A DNA stretch of 64,000 nt from JACVRW01 sp034664125 (GCA_034664125.1 JAXDIG010000029.1:38960-102959), one strand, 5' to 3'. Counted from the stretch's first letter, positions 40,228-48,883 are shown. The notes: generated by a model not told the origin, from the letters alone. Translations and numbers: made by a program.

Positions 40228-41333
40228 CGCGTGGCGGGTGACAGCTCGCTCGCCTTGCGCCCCAGAGTCTCGAGCAGCGAGTCGTAGGACTTGGCGAAGG
40301 CTTCCACGCCCTCGTCCACCAGCTGCCGCTGCACGATGTCGTCGAACGGCACGCCGATCTCCCGCAGCTCGTCCACCAGCTCGCGTGCGGCTTCGACGTC
40401 GCGGTCGACGGTCCGCGCCGGCGTGGCGTGGTCGCGCGCGGCCTCGATCGTCCCCTCCGGCATCGTGTTGACCGTGTCGGGGCCGATCAGCTCGTCCACG
40501 TAGAGCGTGTCCGGGTAGTCCGGGTTCTTGGTGGACGTGGACGCCCACAGCGGGCGCTGCACGTTCGCCCCGGCCTCTCGCAGCCGCTCCCAGGCCTCGC
40601 CCGAGAAGATCTCCTGGAAGGCCGCGTACGCGATCTTGGCGTTGGCCACCGCGGCCCGGCCGCGCAGGTCCTCGCGTCCCAGCCGCTCCAGCTCGGCATC
40701 CACCTTGGTGTCCACGCGGGACACGAAGAAGCTCGCCACCGACGCGGCGCGGTCGACGGGTTCGCCGGCGTCCAGGCGCCGCTGAAGCCCGCGGACGAAC
40801 GCCTCGGCGATCTCGCGGTAACGCTCCACGGCGAACAGCAGCGTCATGTTCACGTTCACGCCGCGCGCGGTCAGCTCCTCGAACGCCTCAACGCCCGCCT
40901 CGGTGCCGGGCAGCTTGATCAGCACGTTCTCCCTGTCGATCAGCGTGTACAGGCGCTGTGCCTCGTCGATCGAGCCCTGGGCGTCGAAGGCGAGCGCGGC
41001 CGGCAGCTCGAAGGAGACGTAGCCATCCTGTCCCTCGGTCGCTTCGAACGTCGGGCGCAGCAGGTCGGCGCCGTCCCGGACGTCGTCCAGGGCGAGGCGC
41101 TCGAACACCTCCTGCGGATCGGTCGTCTCGGGCGCGATCTCTCGGAAGGCGTCGTCGTAGCGGTCGGACTGACCCATGCCCTTCTCGAAGATCGTCGGAT
41201 TCGAGGTGACGCCGCTGATCCCGTCCTCGGCGATCAGCTGGGCCAGCGTGCCCTCGTCGAGCAGCTGACGGTTGAGGTTGTCGATCCAGACAGCCTGTCC
41301 AAGCGCCTCGATCTCACGCAGCTTGTTGCTCAT
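40224..41333 (-). CDS. tal: transaldolase
   Basis: Transaldolase moves a dihydroxyacetone unit in the pentose phosphate pathway. The 369-residue length is that of the actinobacterial type. Family blocks are AVWIDNLNRQLLDEGTLAQL, GVTSNPTIFEKGM, VLIKLPGTEAGVEAFEEL (Schiff-base lysine), VNMTLLFAVERYREIAEAF, FFVSRVDTKVD and RPLWASTSTKNPDYPDTLYV. The ATG 41333 has a good ribosome site (AAGGAGAT). No other pentose phosphate gene is adjacent. Confidence 0.96.
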   Translation of the reverse strand: MSNKLREIEALGQAVWIDNLNRQLLDEGTLAQLIAEDGISGVTSNPTIFEKGMGQSDRYDDAFREIAPETTDPQEVFERLALDDVRDGADLLRPTFEATEGQDGYVSFELPAALAFDAQGSIDEAQRLYTLIDRENVLIKLPGTEAGVEAFEELTARGVNVNMTLLFAVERYREIAEAFVRGLQRRLDAGEPVDRAASVASFFVSRVDTKVDAELERLGREDLRGRAAVANAKIAYAAFQEIFSGEAWERLREAGANVQRPLWASTSTKNPDYPDTLYVDELIGPDTVNTMPEGTIEAARDHATPARTVDRDVEAARELVDELREIGVPFDDIVQRQLVDEGVEAFAKSYDSLLETLGRKASELSPATR

Positions 41334-41501
41334 GTGCCCATCTCCTTGCTGTTGCGACCCGGAGCCCCGCATCGCGCCCAGTCCCAGCTTACGCACGCGG
41401 GTGTGCCGGCTCCGTGACGAAGCTCGTTGCGGTCCATACCTCGCTGGTACCCCGTGCGGGCGCGAGACATCCGCTCAATGGAGCTTTTTTCGCGCTGAGA
41501 G

Positions 41502-41515
41502 TGCGTATACACGCA
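41502..41515. promoter_or_regulatory. short inverted repeat upstream of the secreted-protein genes
   Basis: TGCGT and ACGCA flank ATAC in a stretch of lower GC between tal and 41560. It lies about 30 bp before the predicted -10 and could be an operator. The rest of 41334-41559 holds no gene that I can support. Confidence 0.35.
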
Positions 41516-41545
41516 AATTCATGGGACAAAAGCTGCGCATCGGGG

Positions 41546-41551
41546 CATAGT
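41546..41551 (+). promoter_or_regulatory. -10 box of the 41560 gene
   Basis: CATAGT ends 8 nt before GTG 41560. GGACAA lies 16 bp upstream as a weak -35. Confidence 0.4.
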
Positions 41552-41559
41552 GGAGGACG

Positions 41560-42564
41560 GTGAGACTCGTCTCGGCAGGGATTCCACGAGTGATCGCGCA
41601 GCGCCGGCTGCTTGTCGCCGCGCTCGCAGCCGTGGTTGCCCTGGCGGCCGCGGCCCCGTCGCTTGCCGCCGTGCCCGTGGACCCGGCCGGCGCCGTGAGC
41701 GGTGCCGTAGCCGCGGCCCCTGACCCCGGCGCCGCCGTGGCCGGCGCGCTGCCGGCAGCGGTCGCGCAACCGGTGCGGCAGGCCGGCGGAGCGCTGCGCT
41801 CCGCGACTCGGCCCGCCCGCCGTGCCGCCGACGCCTCGCAGCCGCCCCCGCCGCCCGCGCGGCGTGCGGTCGAGGCGCTCGCCCCGCGCGTCGAGGCGGC
41901 CCCCGATCCGGCCGGCCCGGTTAGCGGCGCGTCCGGTAGCGCCGGCCCGCCCGACGCCACCGCCGGCGCGCTTGCACGGCGCAAGGCGCTCGAGCCGCCC
42001 GCGGCCGGCGACAGGCGCTCCGGCTCACCGGTCGCCTTCGACGGCGTTCTGCGCCTGCTCGGCGACACGCTGCGCAAGTTCGCGCCGGTCGACTCGCTCG
42101 TCGGCCCGGTCGCGCCGCTGCTGGGCGGCCTCGGGCTCGACGATCTCGCCGCTCCCGCGCTCGGGAGCCTGCTCTCAGCGCGCGGCGGGCCTGCGCCCCG
42201 CCGGCCCGCCGCCGCCCCGCCCTTCGGAGCCGGTGCTCTGTCCGGCGCCCACGACCTGGAAGCCCGACCTGGCGGTGCGCATGCCGCGCTTCCGGCCGGG
42301 CTCCCGTCCTTCCAATCCGCCTCGGCACGGCCTCCCGCGGCCGAGGCTGGCGGCCGCCCCGGATCGCCGCCTCCAAGGAAGGCTCCCGCCCCGGCGGCGG
42401 GCGGGGCGGCCACCTCAGCCCCCGGGGGGTCACTCTTCGTGCCGTTCCTGGCCCTGCTGGTGCTTGCCGCACTGGCAGCGCCGAGGCTCCTGCGCAGGCT
42501 CGACGCGGCGCCGGCATTCCTGCGGCCGGCGTTGTTCGTCTGCGCGCTCGAGCGGCCTGGCTAG
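41560..42564 (+). CDS. secreted Ala/Pro-rich protein with C-terminal membrane anchor
   Basis: This 334-residue protein has an N-terminal signal (residues about 15-36, LLVAALAAVVALAAAAPSLA, cleavage after SLA). A long Ala/Pro/Gly low-complexity body follows, with one more ordered part, FDGVLRLLGDTLRKFAPVDS and GLGLDDLAAPALGSLLSARG (about 163-205). Near the end is a hydrophobic segment LFVPFLALLVLAALAAPRLL followed by basic residues. The layout is that of a wall-spanning protein fixed to the membrane at its C-terminus. I do not recognise the family. It is 51 bp before a secreted repeat protein. Confidence 0.7.
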   Translation: MRLVSAGIPRVIAQRRLLVAALAAVVALAAAAPSLAAVPVDPAGAVSGAVAAAPDPGAAVAGALPAAVAQPVRQAGGALRSATRPARRAADASQPPPPPARRAVEALAPRVEAAPDPAGPVSGASGSAGPPDATAGALARRKALEPPAAGDRRSGSPVAFDGVLRLLGDTLRKFAPVDSLVGPVAPLLGGLGLDDLAAPALGSLLSARGGPAPRRPAAAPPFGAGALSGAHDLEARPGGAHAALPAGLPSFQSASARPPAAEAGGRPGSPPPRKAPAPAAGGAATSAPGGSLFVPFLALLVLAALAAPRLLRRLDAAPAFLRPALFVCALERPG

Positions 42565-42615
42565 TCCCTCCGGGGACCCCAAGCCAGTTCAACTCGAGCA
42601 AGAGAAAGGAACACA

Positions 42616-43704
42616 ATGAGAAGCATTACTGCTCTCATGGCGTCGACCGTCGCCATGGCGGTGGGCGCAGCGCCGGCATACGCCTCGCTGCCGTCCCTGC
42701 CGGATCCGGGACAGTCGAACGCCGGCAACATCACCCAGGGCGACCCCAGCGCCACAGGTGGCAAGGGGTACGCGTCGGGCGGTGAAGGCGGCAACGCCAA
42801 CACCGGCAACACGCAGGTGCTGAATGGCAACTCGATCGCCCTCTCGGTGGGCGACGAGGCCAAGGCCGAGGGTGGCAATACCTCGGCGAGGAGCGGCGAC
42901 GCCCAAGGCGGCAACGGCGGCAACGCCAAGGCCTCCGGCGGCGACGCCGGCGCGTCGAACCACGCGAACGCCGGCCAGGGCAACTGGAGCGGCGGCGACC
43001 ACAAGGCGGGCTCGCAGGAAAACGGCTCGTCGGTCGAGCAGGGCAACCCCGAGGCCAAGGGCGGCAAGGCCAAGGCCTGGGGCGGTGACGGCGGCGACGC
43101 CGACACCGGCAACAAGCAGGCGCTGAACGGCAACTCGGCCGCCGTTTCGCTGCCCGGCAACGGAGTGGAGATGCTCCGCAAGAAGGACGGCCGGCACGAC
43201 GGCGGTGCGAAGGCCGAAGGTGGCGACACCTCGGCCAAGAGCGGCGACGCCTACGGCGGCGACGGCGGCAACGCCAAGGCCTCCGGCGGCGACGCCCGCG
43301 CCTCGAACGAGGCCGAGGCCGAGCAGGGCAACGAGTCCCGCGGTGACGAGTCCGGGGACCGCTGCGAGCGCCACGACAAGGGCTCGCGGAAGCGCCGTCA
43401 GGGCTCGTCAAAGGAGAACGGGTCGTCGGTCGAGCAGGGTGACCCCAAGGCCAGGGGTGGCAAGGCCAAGGCCTGGGGCGGTGACGGCGGCGACGCCGAC
43501 ACCGGCAACATCCAGTTCGGCAACGGCAACGCGCTGTCGTTCGGGGACCGCGCGAAGGCGGAGGGTGGCGACACCTGCGCCGAGAGCGGTGACGCCTACG
43601 GCGGCCACGGCGGCGACGCCAAGGCCATCGGCGGCGACGCCGAGGCGTGGAACTACGCCCGCGCCTTCCAGTTCAACGCCCCGTGGAAGGGGGGTTCGCT
43701 CTAG
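42616..43704 (+). CDS. secreted Gly/Asn/Asp-rich repeat protein
   Basis: The 362-residue protein has a signal peptide (1-23, ending PAYA) and a strong AAAGGA ribosome site. The mature part is three similar modules of about 90-100 residues (about 38-123, 138-239, 271-351). Each module runs GGKAKAWGGDGGDADTGN, then Q-x-x-NGN, then GD-AKAEGGDTSAKSGDAYGG, DGGNAKASGGDA and a QGN/EQG step. A basic insert with RCERHDKGSRKRRQG separates modules 2 and 3. The regular G-G-x-A/N-x pattern suggests a stacked, solenoid-like surface fibre. It is not a known PE-PGRS, chaplin or curli protein, though QxGN steps recall curlins. Confidence 0.78.
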   Translation: MRSITALMASTVAMAVGAAPAYASLPSLPDPGQSNAGNITQGDPSATGGKGYASGGEGGNANTGNTQVLNGNSIALSVGDEAKAEGGNTSARSGDAQGGNGGNAKASGGDAGASNHANAGQGNWSGGDHKAGSQENGSSVEQGNPEAKGGKAKAWGGDGGDADTGNKQALNGNSAAVSLPGNGVEMLRKKDGRHDGGAKAEGGDTSAKSGDAYGGDGGNAKASGGDARASNEAEAEQGNESRGDESGDRCERHDKGSRKRRQGSSKENGSSVEQGDPKARGGKAKAWGGDGGDADTGNIQFGNGNALSFGDRAKAEGGDTCAESGDAYGGHGGDAKAIGGDAEAWNYARAFQFNAPWKGGSL

Positions 43705-43802
43705 GAAGGTGGAGGACGGCCCCGGCGGTAGCCGAATCCGCGCGCACCCGGCCGAGCCGGGCTCGTGGCCTGCGGCGCCGCCGGGAGCCGGCCTCCGGCT
43801 AT

Positions 43803-43808
43803 GACAAT
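43803..43808 (+). promoter_or_regulatory. -10 box of the sulfatase-like gene
   Basis: GACAAT ends 9 nt before GTG 43818. Confidence 0.4.
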
Positions 43809-43817
43809 CTGGGGCGG

Positions 43818-45263
43818 GTGAGCCCTGGCAGCACGCGCCGGCAGTTCCTCCAGTCCGCGGGAGCCTCGGCCGGGGTGCTGGCCGGGCTGGACGACCTCGC
43901 GCTCGGGCAGGGCGCCGACCGCCCCAACGTGGTGGTGATCGTCGTGGATACGCTGCGCGCCGACCACGCGTTCGGCAAGCGGGCGCGCACTCCCAACATC
44001 GACGCGCTCGCCCGCGAGGGCCTCAGCTTCACCCGCTTCTTTCCTGAGGCGATGCCGACGGTGCCCGCGCGGCGCTCGATCCTCACCGGCCGCCGCGTCT
44101 TCCCGTTCCGCGGCTGGCACCCCTACCGCGGCTTGCTGGCCGAGCCCGGCTGGGCGCCGATCGCCGACGTGCGCACGACCTTCACCAGCGCGCTGCGGGC
44201 CGCGGGCTACTGGACGGCGTACGTCACCGACAACACGTCGCTGGGCTTCTCGCCGCCGTGGGGCCCGTTTCGCCGCAGCTTCGACCGCTTCGTGCGGCGC
44301 GGCGGCCAGATCGGCGGCCGCTCGGACGGCGTGTCCGAGCGCGAGCTGCGCCACTGGCTGCCGGCCGAGATGGAGGACCCGGACACCAGGGACCGCGTCC
44401 GCCGCTATCTCGCGAACGGTCGCTACTCGCACGACGAGACGCGCTCGTTCGCGGCGCGCGTGTTCCGCGATGCCGCGCGAGTGCTCGATGAAGGCACGCG
44501 CCGGCGCCCGTTCGCCCTGGTGGTGGACACCTTCGAGCCCCACGAGCCCTGGACGCCACCGCGCCACTACATCGACATGTACGGCGACCCGGACTACCAC
44601 GGTCCCGAGCCGGCGCGGCCCTACTACGCCCCGGTGAGCCGCTACCTGCACGGGCACAGGGGAGCGGTACTGCTCCAGCGCATGCGCGCCCTGTACGCGG
44701 CCGAGGTGACGATGACCGACCGCTGGCTGGGGGTGTTCCTCGACCGCTTCCATGAGCTCGGGCTGGAGCTGGACACGGTGCTGTTGCTCGTGTCGGACCA
44801 CGGGTTCTACCTCGGCGACTACGGGTTCACGGGCAAGATCGCGACGGCGCTGCACCCGCCGCTGATCCGCGTCCCGCTGATCGTGATCGACCCGCGCCGC
44901 CGCCGCGCCGGGCGCACCAGCGACTACCGGGCGTCCACGCACGACGTGGGGCCCACGGTCCTCTCGATGGCCGGAGTGGGCGTGCCGGCGGGCATGGACG
45001 GGGTGGACCTGTCGGGCTTGTTCGAGGGCCGGCGCCCGCCCGAGCGGCCGTACTCGTTCGGCGGCTACGGGAACAGCTACTTCGTGCGAACGGATCGCTG
45101 GGCGATGTACGGGCCCAACACCGGCGGCGACTTCCACCTCTTCGACCACGAGCGCGACCCGGGGGAGAGCCGCGACGTCTCGGGCTCCCACCCGCGCAAG
45201 GCCGGCGAGCTGTACGGGGTGGTCAGGCGCCGCGCGGGACGGTTGCCGACGTTTCCCTACTAG
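43818..45263 (+). CDS. Tat-exported sulfatase/alkaline-phosphatase superfamily enzyme
   Basis: The 481-residue protein starts STRRQFLQSAGASAGVLAGL, a twin-arginine signal. The superfamily fold has the metal site VVIVVDTLRADH, EPHEPW and VSDHGFYLGDYGFTGK. The nucleophile region reads MPTVPARRSILTGRR: sulfatases need Cys or Ser in C/S-x-P-x-R to form formylglycine, but here the residue is Thr81. Threonine is the nucleophile in lipoteichoic acid synthase-like and phosphonate enzymes, so transfer or hydrolysis of a phosphoester at the cell surface is more likely than sulfate ester cleavage. It lies in a surface-polymer region. Confidence 0.87.
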   Translation: MSPGSTRRQFLQSAGASAGVLAGLDDLALGQGADRPNVVVIVVDTLRADHAFGKRARTPNIDALAREGLSFTRFFPEAMPTVPARRSILTGRRVFPFRGWHPYRGLLAEPGWAPIADVRTTFTSALRAAGYWTAYVTDNTSLGFSPPWGPFRRSFDRFVRRGGQIGGRSDGVSERELRHWLPAEMEDPDTRDRVRRYLANGRYSHDETRSFAARVFRDAARVLDEGTRRRPFALVVDTFEPHEPWTPPRHYIDMYGDPDYHGPEPARPYYAPVSRYLHGHRGAVLLQRMRALYAAEVTMTDRWLGVFLDRFHELGLELDTVLLLVSDHGFYLGDYGFTGKIATALHPPLIRVPLIVIDPRRRRAGRTSDYRASTHDVGPTVLSMAGVGVPAGMDGVDLSGLFEGRRPPERPYSFGGYGNSYFVRTDRWAMYGPNTGGDFHLFDHERDPGESRDVSGSHPRKAGELYGVVRRRAGRLPTFPY

Positions 45264-45341
45264 CGGCGGCGCCGGAGCCGCCTCTCGGTGAGATGAACGG
45301 CGGCCGTTTGTGGCGGTTGGTCTGTCTCGCCGCGAAGCGCA

Positions 45342-45597
45342 AACAGCGGCTGGGGAAGGGCTGGATGCACAACCCACCCAACCCCCCGGCTGCGCGGCGG
45401 GTGGGTCGGCTTTCGATGGGATACGCGCTCGGATCCGCCCCGCCCTGCGCTCGGCCCGCTGGGCGGGCCGCTTTGAGACGCGCAGGGATGGCAAACGCGG
45501 CCCACGCTCGCCGCAGCTGCCGCGAACGCGACGTTTGCACCGACGTCGTCCACCCGTCGACGGCCCATGGGACCTCTTTGCCTGCCGTCCAGTCACG
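45342..45597 (-). repeat. 257-bp dispersed repeat, copy B
   Basis: This is the inverted partner of 1354-1610. It fills most of the 365-bp interval 45264-45628 between the convergent sulfatase-like and deacetylase genes. The hairpin CGACGT/ACGTCG and the segment around TTTGCCATCCCTGCGCGTCT are perfectly kept. The remaining bases of the interval show no gene. Confidence 0.85.
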
Positions 45598-45628
45598 TTT
45601 GTCTCACCCGGAAGCGTTGGGGCGGCGG

Positions 45629-46369
45629 CTAGCGCCGGGCGAGCAGCGCGCGGCGCAGGGTTTCGTAGCGGCGACCGGCGATCGACTTCACCGCTCCGCG
45701 CAGGCGCCACGCGGCGCGTTGGCGCGCCCACGGGAGCGGCCGGCCCGCGGCGGCCGCGGCCGCCACGGCGGCCCGGGTGTCGCGGCGGATCGCGTAGCGG
45801 CCGATCAGCCGGCAGCCGTCGATCGAGCGCAGGCGCTGGCTCGGCAGCGAGGTGAACAGCGTCCTGAAGCCCGCCGCGGCAGCCGCCCGCCCGACGCCCT
45901 TCGAGTAGAGGCCGCCGGGCACGCTCGCCGTCGATACGGGTCCGCCCAGCTCCTCGGCGAGTACCGCGGCGCTGCGCGACCACTCGTCCAGCAGTTGTTC
46001 GGAGGAGCAGTCGGCCATCCGATCCGGATGGCTGCACGAGTGCGAGCCGATCACGTGGCCCATCCGCGCGACCGCGCGCACGCCGTCCCAGTCGAGGAAG
46101 CCGGGCCGGCCGACCAGGTCCGTCGCGATGAAGAAGTGCCCGCGCCACGAGCGCCGGGCCAGCTCCTCGCCCGCTTCCAGCGCGCTGGCCCCCCCGTCGT
46201 CGAAGGTGATCATCCAGGCGGTCCCGACGAGCGCGTCCACGGCCACCGGTGGCGCGCCGACGGCGCGCTCGATCTCATCGAGGTGCTCGCGGAAGCGCTC
46301 GGGCGTGACGGCGTAGATGTCCGGGTTGCCCTCGACCACGTCGTGGTACATGAGGGCGCGCAGCCTCAC
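45629..46369 (-). CDS. polysaccharide deacetylase (NodB fold)
   Basis: This 246-residue protein has the carbohydrate esterase 4 motifs: LMYHDVVEG, WMITFDDGGAS (metal Asp and base Asp), VIGSHSCSHPDRM (metal His-x3-His) and ASVPGGLYS. The C-terminus is Arg-rich and carries no signal peptide, so it may act inside the cell or at the membrane with the glycosyltransferase. The GTG start overlaps the stop of the glycosyltransferase (GTGA), so it follows that gene in an operon. Confidence 0.9.
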   Translation of the reverse strand: MRLRALMYHDVVEGNPDIYAVTPERFREHLDEIERAVGAPPVAVDALVGTAWMITFDDGGASALEAGEELARRSWRGHFFIATDLVGRPGFLDWDGVRAVARMGHVIGSHSCSHPDRMADCSSEQLLDEWSRSAAVLAEELGGPVSTASVPGGLYSKGVGRAAAAAGFRTLFTSLPSQRLRSIDGCRLIGRYAIRRDTRAAVAAAAAAGRPLPWARQRAAWRLRGAVKSIAGRRYETLRRALLARR

Positions 46370-47403
46370 CGGCGCAAGCGCCCGAGCGCACGCAGCCAGC
46401 CGACCGCCTGTCCCGACCCGTGTCCCAGGTGGAACGCCGGGAAGGCGGCCAGCACGCGCGGCAGCAGCCCCCAGGACTCGCCGCGGTCGCGCACGCTGCG
46501 AGCGGCGAAAGCCACGCCGGTCGCGCCGTAGACCGACCACTGCAGGATCAGCAGGCGGCGGGCGAGCGGGAAGCGGGCCGTGGCCGCGAACAGCGCGACC
46601 GTGGCGAGCACGAAGGCGAGTGGGGCCACGCTGCGCATCGTGAGGATGCGCTTGTGCTTGAGCATCACCGGCACCTTCCAGAGGCCGTACTCGTAGTACT
46701 GGCGCCAAACGCGCGCGATCGACCCGCGCGGCCGGTACATCACGGTGATCTCGGGATCCATCAGGATCTCCCCGCCCGCGCGTCGCAGGCGCAGGTTGAA
46801 CTCGTCGTCCTGGTTGCGGACGAGCGTCTCGTCGAAGAGGCCGGCGTGCTCGAACGCCTCCGGCCGGAACGCGCCGAAGGTGACCGTGTCGGTGGCCACC
46901 GGGCCGCAGGAGGCGGAGCGGGTCCAGCCGATGCCGCCGAAGGGGCTGTCCATGGCGCAGGCGACGGCGCGCTCAGTCGCTGTGGTGCCCGTCGGCACCA
47001 GCCGGCCGCCGACGTTCCAGGCGCCGGTGCGCTCCGACAGCTCCGCACAGCGGCGCAGGTAGTCCGCCGGGTAGCGCGAGTGGCAGTCGAGTCGCACGAT
47101 CAGGTCGCCGCGGGCTTCGCGGATGCAGGCGTTGAGTCCGTGAGACACCCATCCAACGGGGTTCTCGAGCACGCGCAGATCGAGGCCCGCGGACCAGGCC
47201 GCGGCGCGCAGGCGAGCGGCGGAGTCGTCGTCCGAGTTGCCGTCGGCGACGAGGATCTCCAGCTCGCCCTTGAAGTCCTGCGCGGCGAGGTCGCTCACGA
47301 AGTGGTCGACGTTCGACCCCTCGTTGCGAACCGGCGCCACGACGGAAATGGTCCGAATAGGCGTCGCGGAGCCGCGCGAGCCGCTCGCGGAGTTCAGGGC
47401 CAT
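46366..47403 (-). CDS. family 2 glycosyltransferase with C-terminal membrane segments
   Basis: The 345-residue protein starts with a GT-A domain: ISVVAPVRNEGSNVDHFV, LEILVADGNSDDDSA and IVRLDCHSRYPADYL (metal-binding acidic region), then NQDDEFNLRLRRAGGEILMD. Two membrane segments follow (about 250-300, VAPLAFVLATVALFAATARF and LLILQWSVYGATGVAFAARS). It resembles succinoglycan/ExoA-type glycosyltransferases. With the deacetylase it likely makes an extracellular polysaccharide. An AATAGT box lies 5 nt before ATG 47403. Confidence 0.9.
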   Translation of the reverse strand: MALNSASGSRGSATPIRTISVVAPVRNEGSNVDHFVSDLAAQDFKGELEILVADGNSDDDSAARLRAAAWSAGLDLRVLENPVGWVSHGLNACIREARGDLIVRLDCHSRYPADYLRRCAELSERTGAWNVGGRLVPTGTTATERAVACAMDSPFGGIGWTRSASCGPVATDTVTFGAFRPEAFEHAGLFDETLVRNQDDEFNLRLRRAGGEILMDPEITVMYRPRGSIARVWRQYYEYGLWKVPVMLKHKRILTMRSVAPLAFVLATVALFAATARFPLARRLLILQWSVYGATGVAFAARSVRDRGESWGLLPRVLAAFPAFHLGHGSGQAVGWLRALGRLRR

Positions 47404-47408
47404 GCACC

Positions 47409-47414
47409 ACTATT
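47409..47414 (-). promoter_or_regulatory. -10 box of the glycosyltransferase
   Basis: AATAGT on the minus strand ends 5 nt before ATG 47403. Confidence 0.4.
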
Positions 47415-47454
47415 AAGGCACACGGCCCGGCGGCGCCAGCGCCGTCCCGGCTAT

Positions 47455-48102
47455 TTACGAGAGTCGAGCGGCGAGTTCGTCGCCCAGACCGCCGCCAAGC
47501 GGGCGGACGGCCGTGTGCCGGCGCGCGCCGGTTCGCTGGTGCTCCATCAGGGCGACGGGCCGGAAGCCCGACTTCTCGGCCACCCGCTTGGAAGCGCCGT
47601 TCTCCGTCTCGATCTTGGCCACGAGCGTCGTGAAGCCGGCCCGCTCGAGCTGCTTCCCGACCTGAACCCACGCCGCCGATGCGATCCCCCGGCCGCGAAC
47701 CGCGGGCGCCGTGACGGCGTCCTCGAGGCAGGCGGTCCCGCGCGGCAGCACGAGCAGCCCATCGGCGGCGGCTATCACGGGGGTGGTCTGCCGGAAGGTG
47801 AAGCACAGGAACACCGGCTCGTCCCCATCGAGCACCAGCCAGATGTCGGTGCCGCTCTCGAACCGCTCGCGCGCCTCTTCCAGGTCCTGTCCGAGCCGGG
47901 CGACGGAGTCGACCTGAGATGCGTCCGCGCGTACGAGCCGCAGGCCCTGGGGCAGCTCGAGGGGCGCAGCTCTCTTCAAGTCGCACTGGTACCAGACGTG
48001 CTGCTCGCGCACGTAGGCGAGCTTGCGCACGCGACGCACCGCGGCCCGGGCGGTGGCACCAAGCCCCTCACGACGAAGGTGATTCCAGAACCTTGCGAAC
48101 AC
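47455..48102 (-). CDS. GNAT-family N-acetyltransferase, paralogue 1
   Basis: The 215-residue protein has an N-terminal basic helix FWNHLRREGLGATARAAVRR and a GNAT domain at about 55-200: LEDAVTAPAVRGRGIASAAW is the acetyl-CoA loop, and LVAKIETENGASKRVAEKSGFRPV the C-terminal motif. The acceptor is unknown. It is about 60 percent identical to the next gene, so the two arose by tandem duplication that included the upstream region. Its place beside polysaccharide genes suggests acetylation of a sugar or lipid intermediate. Confidence 0.87.
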   Translation of the reverse strand: MFARFWNHLRREGLGATARAAVRRVRKLAYVREQHVWYQCDLKRAAPLELPQGLRLVRADASQVDSVARLGQDLEEARERFESGTDIWLVLDGDEPVFLCFTFRQTTPVIAAADGLLVLPRGTACLEDAVTAPAVRGRGIASAAWVQVGKQLERAGFTTLVAKIETENGASKRVAEKSGFRPVALMEHQRTGARRHTAVRPLGGGLGDELAARLS

Positions 48103-48108
48103 AAGGCC

Positions 48109-48114
48109 ACGCTA
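48109..48114 (-). promoter_or_regulatory. -10 box of GNAT paralogue 1
   Basis: TAGCGT ends 6 nt before GTG 48102. The sequence GCCGTCCTAGC around it is shared with GNAT paralogue 2. Confidence 0.5.
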
Positions 48115-48223
48115 GGACGGCACCGTAAGACAGGCGTAAGAGGTGGGGGACACGGCCGGCAACGCGTGGAATTGCACGAGTTTCGCCTGCAAACCGGGCC
48201 AAAATGGACCCGCGCCGGGCTAC

Positions 48224-48871
48224 TTACGCAAGCCGCATGGCGAGCTCTTCGCCAAGGCCGTCGAGCGAGCGGACCGCCGTCCGCCGCCGCGACCCGACGC
48301 GCATGTAGCGCATCTCGGCGACGGGCCGGTATCCGACCTTCTCCACGGCTCGTCGCGACGGCGTGTTGCTCGTCTCGATCTTGGTGACGAGCGTGTTGAA
48401 TCCCGCGCGCGCGAGCTCGTCGCCGATAAGGGTCCAGGCCGCCGGCGCGATTCCCCTGCCGCGTGCGGCGGCCGAGGTGACCGAGTCCTCGAGGCAGGCG
48501 GTTCCGGGCGGTAGCGGCAGCGTGCCCTTCGACGCGGCGGCCACCGGAGTGGCGTGCCGGAAAGTGAAGCAGGCGAAGAGCGGCTCGTCTCCATCCAAGG
48601 CGAGCCACACGTCGTTGCCGCCCTCGAGGCATTCGCGCGCCTCCTCGGGGTCCCGCCCGAGCCGAGCGAGAGCGTCGACCTGGGAGGCCTCCGCGCGCAC
48701 CAGCCGGACGCCCTCCGGCATGTCGCGCCGCGGCCGTGACCCGTCGAGCTCGCACTGGTACCAGAGGTGCTCCTCGCGCAGGTAGGCGAGCTTGCGCATG
48801 CGCTGCACGCAGGCGCGGGCGGTGGCCCCAAGACCCTCGCTGCGGAGGCGATTCCAAACCCTTGCGAACAT
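48224..48871 (-). CDS. GNAT-family N-acetyltransferase, paralogue 2
   Basis: The 215-residue protein has the same layout as paralogue 1: VWNRLRSEGLGATARACVQR at the start, LEDSVTSAAARGRGIAPAAW as the acetyl-CoA loop and VTKIETSNTPSRRAVEKVGY near the end. Differences cluster in the C-terminal acceptor region (MRYMRVGSRRRTAV versus MEHQRTGARRHTAV), so the substrate may differ. It has its own TAGCTT box 6 nt before ATG 48871. Confidence 0.87.
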   Translation of the reverse strand: MFARVWNRLRSEGLGATARACVQRMRKLAYLREEHLWYQCELDGSRPRRDMPEGVRLVRAEASQVDALARLGRDPEEARECLEGGNDVWLALDGDEPLFACFTFRHATPVAAASKGTLPLPPGTACLEDSVTSAAARGRGIAPAAWTLIGDELARAGFNTLVTKIETSNTPSRRAVEKVGYRPVAEMRYMRVGSRRRTAVRSLDGLGEELAMRLA

Positions 48872-48877
48872 AGATCC

Positions 48878-48883
48878 AAGCTA
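48878..48883 (-). promoter_or_regulatory. -10 box of GNAT paralogue 2
   Basis: TAGCTT ends 6 nt before ATG 48871. Confidence 0.5.

Noticed and set aside
41330..41512. A 60-codon minus-strand frame upstream of tal
   Set aside because: No family resemblance. It overlaps the tal ribosome site and promoter region.
42616..43704. CRISPR-like or satellite DNA
   Set aside because: The repeats are protein modules in one open frame with signal peptide and ribosome site, with no constant-length spacers.
46420..48387. A 655-codon plus-strand frame opposite the glycosyltransferase and GNAT genes
   Set aside because: It has no family motif, while three minus-strand genes in the same bases have convincing domains and start boxes.
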